From Colivivens sp963594655 (GTDB lineage: Bacteria; Bacteroidota; Bacteroidia; Bacteroidales; Bacteroidaceae): DNA of 64,000 nucleotides. Of this stretch, positions 27,780-34,624 are shown in pieces. Numbering within the stretch: position 1 is the first letter of the stretch; every line of letters begins with the position of its first letter. The translations under genes were made by a program, and so were the position numbers. The DNA lies in the NCBI GenBank assembly GCA_963594655.1, contig CAVBFD010000001.1, positions 1 through 64,000 of the forward strand, given 5' to 3'. The notes below the pieces were generated by a model that ran no database searches, was not told where the DNA came from, and saw nothing but the letters and a program-made list of their open reading frames with translations.

Positions 27780-27799
27780 GATGTAGCTTAATTTTTCTG

Positions 27800-27807
27800 C
27801 AAAGGTA
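27800..27807 (-). promoter_or_regulatory. Promoter -7 element for the ACT-DUF711 operon
   Basis: TACCTTTG on the minus strand, 20 bases before the ACT gene start. GTTG at 27824-27827 is 16 bases upstream, shorter than usual, so the -33 element is uncertain. Confidence 0.55.
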
Positions 27808-27859
27808 GACAAAAATAATGACACAACGATGTTGAAGACGAGTATAATGCCCTGCGGCA

Positions 27860-27889
27860 TTGCTGTTTTAGTAATTATTCATACCTTTG
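27860..27889 (+). promoter_or_regulatory. Promoter for the WbqC-family gene
   Basis: TTG (27860-27862), exactly 19 bases, TACCTTTG (27882-27889), 33 bases before the gene. It is divergent from the ACT operon promoter. Confidence 0.7.
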
Positions 27890-27922
27890 CAAGACGTTTG
27901 ATGAGCATAGACTGTAATTCAC

Positions 27923-28465
27923 ATGAGTATGACCACAGGATACCTGTCCCCAGTGAGCTGGTGGATGAAATGGATAGCGGAAGGAATGCCGGAGTCCGAC
28001 AATGAGGTGGTGTTCGACAAGCATGGCGGCTACAACCACTGTATGATTGACTCACCCAACGGACCGCTTCAACTGACCGTTCCTGTGCAGAAGTCCTGCC
28101 ACAAGCCGCAACTGGTCAAGGATGTCAGGATAAGCGAACACGACGGGTGGAGACGGAAACACTGGCACGCACTGGAATCGACATACTTCAACAGTCCCTT
28201 CTTCGAGTACTACCGGGATGATTTCCTTCGGGTCTATGAGGGAAAGCAGGAATTTCTTGTGGACTTCAACCATGATTTGCTGACACTCATCACCGACCTG
28301 TTGGACTTGAGGCATGTGGATTTGTCGTGCAACCCCTGCCGTCCAGTCTCTGAATACTATCAGGTGTTTGCGGGAAAACACGGTTTCCTGTCAGACCTGA
28401 GCGTGGTAGACTTACTCTTCAATATGGGGTCGGAAAGTTTAATTACCTTTAATAATAAGGCATAA
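27923..28465 (+). CDS. WbqC-family protein
   Basis: This 180-residue protein resembles the WbqC family (PF08889-type), named for a gene in O-antigen clusters. It has the typical PNGPLQLTVPVQK block (about 45-57), followed by DGWRRKHWHALESTY with FNSPFFEYY (about 74-97). The N-terminal start of longer relatives, IAIMQPYFFPYIGYF, is replaced here by TGYLSPVSWWMKW, so the N-terminus is short or divergent. The family is thought to be a transferase of amino-sugar building blocks but lacks firm biochemistry. It stands alone between a divergent promoter and the glycyl-tRNA synthetase gene. Confidence 0.75.
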   Translation: MSMTTGYLSPVSWWMKWIAEGMPESDNEVVFDKHGGYNHCMIDSPNGPLQLTVPVQKSCHKPQLVKDVRISEHDGWRRKHWHALESTYFNSPFFEYYRDDFLRVYEGKQEFLVDFNHDLLTLITDLLDLRHVDLSCNPCRPVSEYYQVFAGKHGFLSDLSVVDLLFNMGSESLITFNNKA

Positions 28466-28501
28466 TTATGTCATGTGGCTTATCCGTTGGTTTTTTTTTA
28501 T

Positions 28502-28509
28502 TACCTTTG
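28502..28509 (+). promoter_or_regulatory. Promoter -7 element for glyS
   Basis: TACCTTTG, 82 bases before the glycyl-tRNA synthetase start, after a run of nine T. No good -33 element at the right spacing. Confidence 0.45.
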
Positions 28510-28591
28510 TCCCCCAACTGTGGGCTTTAGTGGTGTCATGCCATTAGGAAGGCCTTTCTGATAGGAAAAAGAACAAAAGACAAGATATAAA

Positions 28592-30136
28592 ATGGCACAA
28601 GAAGATGTTTTTAAGAAAGTAGTGTCACACTGCAAGGAGTATGGTTTCGTGTTTCCTTCAAGCGACATCTACGACGGACTGGGAGCCGTATACGACTACG
28701 GACAGAACGGTGTTGAGTTGAAAAACAATATCAAACAGTACTGGTGGCAGAGCATGGTACTCATGCACGAGAATATTGTCGGCATCGACTCCGCGATATT
28801 CATGCACCCTACCATCTGGAAGGCGTCAGGGCATGTGGATGCGTTCAACGACCCTTTGATTGACAACAAAGACTCCAAGAAACGTTACCGCGCGGATGTC
28901 CTTATCGAGGACCAGATTGCCAAATACGACGAGAAGATAGAGAAGGAAGTGGCTAAGGCACGGAAACGCTTCGGTGACTCTTTCGACGAACAGAAATACC
29001 GCGAGACCAGTCCTAAGGTATCTGAGGAACTGGCAAAGCGTGACGCTCTTCACGAACGTTACAAGAAGGCGATGAACGCCATGGACTTGGACGAGCTGCG
29101 TCAGATTATCCTCGACGAGGAGATAGTCTGTCCGATAAGCGGAACAAGGAACTGGACTGAGGTTCGTCAGTTTAACCTCATGTTCAAGACGGAGCTTGGA
29201 AGTACCGCTGACGGATCATCCACCATATACCTGCGTCCGGAAACAGCACAGGGTATCTTCGTGAACTACCTGAACGTGCAGAAGACTGGGCGCATGAAGA
29301 TACCGTTCGGTATCGCACAGATAGGCAAGGCGTTCCGCAACGAGATAGTGGCGCGCCAGTTCATCTTCCGTATGAGGGAGTTCGAGCAGATGGAGATGCA
29401 GTTCTTCATCAAGCCGGGAACTGAACTTGACTGGTTCAGCACTTGGAAGAAGACTCGTATGGCATGGCATCAGAACCTTGGTTTTGGGGCGGAGAACTAC
29501 CGTTTCCACGACCATGAGAAACTGGCGCACTACGCCAATGCGGCTACAGACATCGAGTTCAGGATGCCGTTCGGTTTCAAGGAGGTGGAGGGAATACACA
29601 GCCGCACCAACTTCGACCTCTCACAGCATGAGAAGTTCTCGGGCAAGAGCATCAAGTACTTCGACCCGGAACTGAACGAGTCATACACTCCGTATGTCAT
29701 AGAGACTTCCATCGGAGTAGACCGTATGTTCCTCTCCGTTATGTGTCACAGTTACCAGGAGGAGAAGTTGGAGAACGGCGAGACACGTGTGGTACTCAAG
29801 TTGCCGGCTGCGTTGGCTCCGGTGAAGCTCGCCATCATGCCGCTCACCAAGAAAGACGGTCTGCCGGAGAAGGCACGCGAGATTCTCGACGACCTGAAGT
29901 TCAACTTCAACTGCCAGTACGACGAGAAAGACTCCATCGGTAAACGCTACCGTCGTCAGGATGCCATAGGAACTCCTTACTGCATCACTGTCGACCACCA
30001 GTCACTTGAGGACAACACCGTCACTATCCGTTTCCGCGACACCATGGAACAGGAGAGGGTGAATATCGCTGATTTGAAGGGAATCATTGAGGACAAGGTT
30101 ACCATCACCAGTCTTCTCAAGAAACTGAACAACTGA
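28592..30136 (+). CDS. glyS: Glycyl-tRNA synthetase (alpha2 type)
   Basis: The 514-residue protein is the single-chain, eukaryote-like glycyl-tRNA synthetase of class II. It charges tRNA-Gly. Motif 1 is in GLGAVYDYGQNGVELKNNI and the following helices, motif 2 is FRNEIVARQFIFRMREFEQM (about 249-268), and motif 3 is ETSIGVDRMFLSVMCH (about 371-386). STIYLRPETAQGIFVNYLN is the glycine-pocket signature. A C-terminal anticodon-binding domain (PVKLAIMPLTKKDGLPEKAR) is present. Only two bases separate its stop from the FKBP-like gene, so they are co-transcribed. Confidence 0.96.
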   Translation: MAQEDVFKKVVSHCKEYGFVFPSSDIYDGLGAVYDYGQNGVELKNNIKQYWWQSMVLMHENIVGIDSAIFMHPTIWKASGHVDAFNDPLIDNKDSKKRYRADVLIEDQIAKYDEKIEKEVAKARKRFGDSFDEQKYRETSPKVSEELAKRDALHERYKKAMNAMDLDELRQIILDEEIVCPISGTRNWTEVRQFNLMFKTELGSTADGSSTIYLRPETAQGIFVNYLNVQKTGRMKIPFGIAQIGKAFRNEIVARQFIFRMREFEQMEMQFFIKPGTELDWFSTWKKTRMAWHQNLGFGAENYRFHDHEKLAHYANAATDIEFRMPFGFKEVEGIHSRTNFDLSQHEKFSGKSIKYFDPELNESYTPYVIETSIGVDRMFLSVMCHSYQEEKLENGETRVVLKLPAALAPVKLAIMPLTKKDGLPEKAREILDDLKFNFNCQYDEKDSIGKRYRRQDAIGTPYCITVDHQSLEDNTVTIRFRDTMEQERVNIADLKGIIEDKVTITSLLKKLNN

Positions 30137-30138
30137 TA

Positions 30139-30774
30139 ATGGCAGTAAGGATAAAGGGAATAAGCCAAGCATTGTGCGCTTTAGCGGCTGTGGCGTGTCT
30201 GGCCTGTTCGTGCAGCGAGCAGGACGAGGTGAGCGAGTATGCTGACTGGAAAGTACGCAATGATCGTTTCATCGACTCAATCGCCAGTGTCGCGTCAACC
30301 AATGCCGACGGCACATGGGAGATAATCAAGTCGTACACCGTAGGCGATTCCGCTGAGATATATCTGGGACACAATGAATATTTCATTTACGTGAAGAAGT
30401 TGGAGACAGGGGCTGGTACAACCAGTCCGCTGTACTCCGACTCCATCAGGGTGCATTACTCAGGACGGCTCATGCCTACCGGCGATCATCCGCAAGGCTA
30501 TAACTTCGCAAAGAGTTACAGTGGCAACACACTGAACGAGGAGACGGATGTACCGACACTCTTCGGTGTCAGTCAAAGTATCGTCGGGTTCGGTACCGCA
30601 TTGATGCACATGCATGAAGGGGACCGCTGGCTCGTGTATGTACCGTATTACCTCGGTTACGGCACGTCTGACTACACTTCGGCATACATACCGGCATATT
30701 CCACACTTATCTATGACATGAAACTGGCGCGTATCTACCGCTATGGCATCGATACCGACACGTCATGGCATTGA
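30139..30774 (+). CDS. FKBP-like lipoprotein
   Basis: The 211-residue protein has a lipoprotein signal peptide (ALCALAAVACLACSC; lipidated Cys23 or Cys25). The rest is an FKBP-type peptidyl-prolyl isomerase-like domain: DSIRVHYSGRLMPTG (about 101-115), VGFGTALMHMHEGDRWLVYV (about 149-168), PYYLGYG and the terminal YSTLIYDMKLARI, all in FKBP order. FKBPs help fold exported proteins in the periplasm. Some active-site aromatic residues are altered, so isomerase activity is not certain. It sits two bases after the glycyl-tRNA synthetase gene. Confidence 0.85.
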   Translation: MAVRIKGISQALCALAAVACLACSCSEQDEVSEYADWKVRNDRFIDSIASVASTNADGTWEIIKSYTVGDSAEIYLGHNEYFIYVKKLETGAGTTSPLYSDSIRVHYSGRLMPTGDHPQGYNFAKSYSGNTLNEETDVPTLFGVSQSIVGFGTALMHMHEGDRWLVYVPYYLGYGTSDYTSAYIPAYSTLIYDMKLARIYRYGIDTDTSWH

Positions 30775-30840
30775 CATGTTAATGTAAGGTTCCAAAAACA
30801 ACTTGCGCAACTAATGCTCAAAGCTAAGATGTGTTGAACA

Positions 30841-30868
30841 GTTGCGGCGAAACCCTCACTGCCGCAAC
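30841..30868 (+). terminator. Hairpin downstream of the FKBP-like gene
   Basis: GTTGCGGC pairs with GCCGCAAC over a 12-base loop. There is no clear T run after it, so it may be a weak terminator or mRNA end-protecting hairpin. Confidence 0.4.
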
Positions 30869-30988
30869 AGTATTCCGGATGTCTTAATAGATTAACATCG
30901 ATTTTGTTAATCATTGGTGCTTACTGGCTTTCTTGTAAAACCCCCATATTCCCATGATTTGTTTACATTCTGATAAAACGCCGAAAAA

Positions 30989-31098
30989 GTGTCTCGAGTG
31001 GTGGGGTCATTTCACTCGAGTGAATCGATCATTTCACTCGAGTGTTTTGATCAATTCACTCGAGTGAAAAAATGGGGTGTCTCGAAGGGGGCTTGTAG
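30989..31098. repeat. Five palindromes at exact 22-bp period
   Basis: CTCGAG cores begin at 30993, 31015, 31037 and 31059, and a CTCGAA variant at 31081: every step is exactly 22 bp. Units 2 and 4 are perfect 14-bp palindromes TTCACTCGAGTGAA (31011-31024, 31055-31068), unit 3 keeps the 10-bp core CACTCGAGTG, and the two outer units begin GTGTCTCGA. The 8-bp spacers differ. It lies between two converging genes. Confidence 0.92.
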
Positions 31099-31400
31099 GT
31101 ATCTGTAGGGGGTCTTGGCGTATTTTGTCAAAAAGTCAGCAGAATAGAGCCGTTTCGCGCATTTTCACACACGGGTATTTTAGCTTTTAGGATGATTTAG
31201 CTTGTTGATTTCCAAATTTCGACCATGGGTTATTGAGAAAAACAAATCAGTTCACTGTGGGCGGCACTCCGAGTGAAACCTCGGGCCGAAAGCCCATAAA
31301 GCTCCTTGCCCCGATGCTCGGCGCAGTCTGCCCCTTCGGGGCGTACATGTCCTGAATGGACCACTGATACTCAAAACTAAGAGCAACTTAGTAGTTGACA

Positions 31401-31431
31401 TTCCACTGTCTCACCAGCTCGAAAAGTGGAA
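31401..31431 (-). terminator. Possible terminator of the MACPF operon
   Basis: TTCCACT (31401-31407) pairs with AGTGGAA (31425-31431), 12 bases beyond the stop of the last operon gene on the minus strand. No strong U run follows. Confidence 0.35.
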
Positions 31432-31443
31432 GAACCAAAATTT

Positions 31444-33579
31444 TTACTTTACCCCAAGATATTCACTGATAGAGTTGTCATACATGTTGCCGTAGTGGGT
31501 GGCGTTATAGACTTTGACGTGGGAGCCGCTGGTGGTGCGTGCCAGCATGTAGTAGAGGTCGCGTAGGGAGATGGCGGGATTGGCATCGATTGCTTCTTGG
31601 AAACCATGTGTGAAACCGTTGGATCGATATACTCCGAGATGGTCGCTCCACACGGCGGCATGGCTTGTTTCCCACGGATTGGCTGCTGTGATGAAGAGTG
31701 TGCCGGGCAACCCCTCACAACGCTGACCGAGTCCTCCGCTGTAGCATGCCTCTACGGCTACAAGCATCTTGCGGTGGGGCGTGTCGGTGAGGATACTTTT
31801 CATCTGATCGTAGGTCATCGTACGTGATTCGCCGAAGTCAAATGATCCTGGTGAACCGTGGCTACTCCAGAATATGAACACGTTGTCCGTTGAGTCGGAG
31901 CTGATAACCTGCTGCAGACGGTCACTCTGTCGTCCTTGCAGGATGTCGCCAATGTCGGTTGTGGTAAGATTGCTGAGCCGATAGTCTATGGCTGAGGCGT
32001 CATAGAGGTTGTCGCCTGCGTCACTCACACGTAGCACACCTGGTTCAAAATTCTTGCTGTTGTCTGCCACATCGTCCTCGCAAATCAAGATGATATGGTC
32101 GTCATCGTAGCCGTGCTGGAGAAGAATCTGGTACATGGCGAAAACGTCAGCCTGAAAGCGGTAGTTACCCCAGCCTGTTGAGGCTGCGATGAGCAATGCC
32201 CAGCGGTCGTGGAGCGCAGGATAGGTGAGGGTCTTCCCTTCCGTCGCGTTGAAGGTCTGCATGTTCGATGCCGTCCAGTCCCATACGTTCTTCGATGAGG
32301 AGGTGCGCTTCCCTCCCTCGGTACTGATATATTCGGTGGTGACGAACTGTCCGTCGTTGAGTCGCCAGAAGCGGAACGTACTGCCAGTCACGCTGGAGTG
32401 CGTCTGTTCGTCGAAGGTCCAGGTGCCGCTCACGCCGTCAATATCGGGTGTCCGACCAAGTTGCAACTGCTGGAAGTTTCCATGCATATCTGCGGGTAGC
32501 CAACTGCCGCCATTGCCGTCTTTTCCGTCCACCACATTGCTGATGGCTTCGTTGAGTGTGGTGGAGGTGGCGTGTGCGAGTGTGGCAGCGTATGCCACGA
32601 GGCAGAGTGCGTCATAGAACTGAGCCTCACCATTCACCAAATCCTCACCGAAGTGTTGACGATAAGCCTGATGGAATCCTGATTCTGGCAAGGCGTAGAG
32701 ATCTACACCCTGGTATTGGGCGTGGTTGACTGTAGAAGCCGTCTGGTCGGAGACGAAAGCGTCACTACAGAAAATGAGGGGTGTGTAGAAGTATTTCCCG
32801 GTATTTTCCGCTTTCATGCGCCCCACCTCGTCATCGAAGGCTGCCGCCATGTCGGGGCTGGAGGGATTGAAGAGGAGATAATTCGTGGACACCTTCCAAT
32901 TCGTGCCACACAACTGCCGGACATACTTCCTTACTTCGTCGGCTGTCTTGTAGAGGCAGACACGCTCCACCTGCAACCCATACTCCTCGGCGATAAAGCC
33001 GAACCACTCGGCGTAGGCGTTGCGCGACTCGGTGTTGCCATCGTCTGCGGCTAACAGCTCCACCTTGTTGTTGCCCGAAAGTGCCAACTTTGCCATCAGC
33101 ACCTCTATCTCCGCAATGTCGCTCTCCGCTATATTCCAGACGAAGGCAGTGTTGGCAAACTTACGCTGATACTCCACTTGTGTAGCTGAAGGTGTAATCA
33201 TCGGTTTGTTCCATGCCTTGCGCCCATTCAGCGTGGCTGCCATCTGTACTGCCCGGTCAGAAGAGGTAGGCCCCACGATGGCGTGGACGGTAGTGTCCTT
33301 TGCCAGTTGCTGCATCTGTTCGTCGATGTCTGCATCGTCCGTACAGTGAAAGGTCAGTCGCAGTTCCACCCGGTCAGCGAGTCCCTGTTGTGCCTTGGTT
33401 ATATTGTCGAGAGCCCACGTTGCCGTACGTTCCCATCGCTCCTGTTCACCCTTCTCCATCATCACTGCCACGTTTACCACGTGGGTCGTCTGCTGTGTGT
33501 CGGCATGGTCGCCGCTGTCTGCACATGCCGTAATGCCCAGCACACCGACTATCCACATCCACTTCTTACTGTATTTCAT
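31444..33579 (-). CDS. Lipoprotein: periplasmic-binding-protein domain fused to legumain-like C13 protease
   Basis: The 711-residue product has a lipoprotein signal (GVLGITAC, Cys19). Residues about 35-410 look like a type I periplasmic-binding fold of the branched-chain amino acid receptor class (DTTVHAIVGPTSSDRAVQMA; KPMITPSATQVEY; GEAQFYDALCLVAYAATLA). The C-terminal part (about 460-711) matches peptidase family C13 (legumain, clan CD): DRWALLIAASTGWGNYRFQA, then FIFWSSHGSPGSF with catalytic His574, then VAVEACYSGG with catalytic Cys612. Both dyad residues are present, so it should be active. It is the last gene of a five-gene lipoprotein operon, overlapping the BMP-like gene by 14 bases. 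Unlike its neighbours it lacks an Asp run after the lipid Cys (ADSGDH), so it may face the periplasm. The role is unknown. Confidence 0.88.
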   Translation of the reverse strand: MKYSKKWMWIVGVLGITACADSGDHADTQQTTHVVNVAVMMEKGEQERWERTATWALDNITKAQQGLADRVELRLTFHCTDDADIDEQMQQLAKDTTVHAIVGPTSSDRAVQMAATLNGRKAWNKPMITPSATQVEYQRKFANTAFVWNIAESDIAEIEVLMAKLALSGNNKVELLAADDGNTESRNAYAEWFGFIAEEYGLQVERVCLYKTADEVRKYVRQLCGTNWKVSTNYLLFNPSSPDMAAAFDDEVGRMKAENTGKYFYTPLIFCSDAFVSDQTASTVNHAQYQGVDLYALPESGFHQAYRQHFGEDLVNGEAQFYDALCLVAYAATLAHATSTTLNEAISNVVDGKDGNGGSWLPADMHGNFQQLQLGRTPDIDGVSGTWTFDEQTHSSVTGSTFRFWRLNDGQFVTTEYISTEGGKRTSSSKNVWDWTASNMQTFNATEGKTLTYPALHDRWALLIAASTGWGNYRFQADVFAMYQILLQHGYDDDHIILICEDDVADNSKNFEPGVLRVSDAGDNLYDASAIDYRLSNLTTTDIGDILQGRQSDRLQQVISSDSTDNVFIFWSSHGSPGSFDFGESRTMTYDQMKSILTDTPHRKMLVAVEACYSGGLGQRCEGLPGTLFITAANPWETSHAAVWSDHLGVYRSNGFTHGFQEAIDANPAISLRDLYYMLARTTSGSHVKVYNATHYGNMYDNSISEYLGVK

Positions 33580-34624
33580 ACTCCGCCTCCTTCCTGATTG
33601 CTTCTTCTCGGTAACTGTTGTACAGGTTTAGGAAAGTGTCCTCCTCATCGTAACGTTCGTCATAGATGATTAGATTTTTCCAGAAATTGGACGTTAAGGT
33701 GATGTCCACCATACCATCTGCGAGACCGAGCCGTCGCGTGGCAGACCAGTCTTTCCCTGTCCGCCAGTCGTCCAGATATTGCTTAAGCGTGTCGCCGATG
33801 CGGACAACGAGGGAGAAGGGGATGCGCGAGCTTTGCCTCCCTTGGTCTACATCCATGCCCACCATCAGCGCCGTGCAGAACTCGTCGCTGTTCAGACAAC
33901 TGACAACGCCCGTCACGGAGCCTCCGAGCAGGGGGAAAATCATCTCATCATAGTCCCAAAAATTGTCGGCACGGGCAGAGAGGACATGATAGGCACTGTC
34001 GGGCATGGCAAATCCCTCCTCCCCCTCGGCCAGATACTGCAGGGTGACGTGGCGCGTTCCATCACCTGCCGCTTCGTGACCGTCGCGGAAGCCTGCGATG
34101 GATTCCTCCAGAGTGGAGACACCGGGTGCGGCTGCCAGTATGAGGGCATCGAACGATTGCGATATCGCACCGGCAAGCCACGACGCGCCGTACCGGTTCA
34201 ACATGACTGTTGAGACTCCTTCCAATGCCGCTTCTGACTCGAAGAGCAACACACGGCTGCCTTCGCCCGTGAGTGTGGGCGGCGCTTCGCTCACTATCTG
34301 CTCGTAGGCCGTGCTGCCCACTACGAGCACCACGGAGTCGGCCTCGGCATTGTCGCTGAGCCATTGCCGGTACATCGTCCGGGCCTCCGCCATGTCGTCG
34401 GGCTGCAAGAGGCGCAGCGTTGTCCCACTTTCTTCGGCAAAGGCAAACAAGCCCGCCGCCGCGTCGTCGTTGTAGCTGTTGTCGCCTAAGCCGCTCACGG
34501 CGCAGAGCAGCGTCACCGTGGCGCGGCTCTGCGCCGCGCCACGGTCAAAGCTGTCGTCGTCGCTGCTGCAAGCGGCAAGCAGCACGGCGGCAAGCAGAGG
34601 CAGGAGGTAGTCACGGAGTTCCAT
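33566..34624 (-). CDS. BMP/PnrA-like substrate-binding lipoprotein
   Basis: The 352-residue product has a lipoprotein signal with Cys19 followed by SSDDDS. The mature part looks like a basic-membrane-protein/PnrA-type binding domain: VTLLCAVSGLGDNSYNDDAA with GLFAFAEESG at the start, SVVLVVGSTAYEQIV, and a late SFDALILAAAPG and ITLTSNFW segment. PnrA proteins bind nucleosides for ABC import, but no ABC permease or ATPase gene is nearby, so binding here may serve sensing rather than transport. The family call rests on pattern only. It overlaps the upstream MACPF gene by 14 bases and the downstream protease gene by 14 bases. The Asp run suggests surface display. Confidence 0.65.
   Translation of the reverse strand: MELRDYLLPLLAAVLLAACSSDDDSFDRGAAQSRATVTLLCAVSGLGDNSYNDDAAAGLFAFAEESGTTLRLLQPDDMAEARTMYRQWLSDNAEADSVVLVVGSTAYEQIVSEAPPTLTGEGSRVLLFESEAALEGVSTVMLNRYGASWLAGAISQSFDALILAAAPGVSTLEESIAGFRDGHEAAGDGTRHVTLQYLAEGEEGFAMPDSAYHVLSARADNFWDYDEMIFPLLGGSVTGVVSCLNSDEFCTALMVGMDVDQGRQSSRIPFSLVVRIGDTLKQYLDDWRTGKDWSATRRLGLADGMVDITLTSNFWKNLIIYDERYDEEDTFLNLYNSYREEAIRKEAEYEIQ

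Larger units (their letters stand above)
30775..31443. other. Gene-free convergent region with structured repeats
   Basis: About 670 bases between two converging genes, more AT-rich than the flanks, with no coding sequence seen. It holds a hairpin (30841-30868), the 22-bp palindrome array (30989-31098), two compact G/C hairpins GGGC-cgaaa-GCCC (31283-31295) and GCCCC-ttc-GGGGC (31330-31342), and a possible terminator (31401-31431). Confidence 0.7.

Noticed and set aside
31011..31068. Chromosome partition (parS) sites
   Set aside because: The sites share TTCAC...GTGAA with parS-type palindromes, but the centre is TCGA instead of direct joining, so they are not canonical parS, and no parAB genes are near. 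A distant functional analogy remains open.
30989..31098. CRISPR array
   Set aside because: The period is only 22 bp, repeats are palindromic cores of 10-14 bp with 8-bp spacers, and there are no cas genes.
33566..34624. Component of an ABC nucleoside importer
   Set aside because: No permease or ATP-binding subunit gene is present in the operon or nearby; only a binding-protein-like fold is seen.
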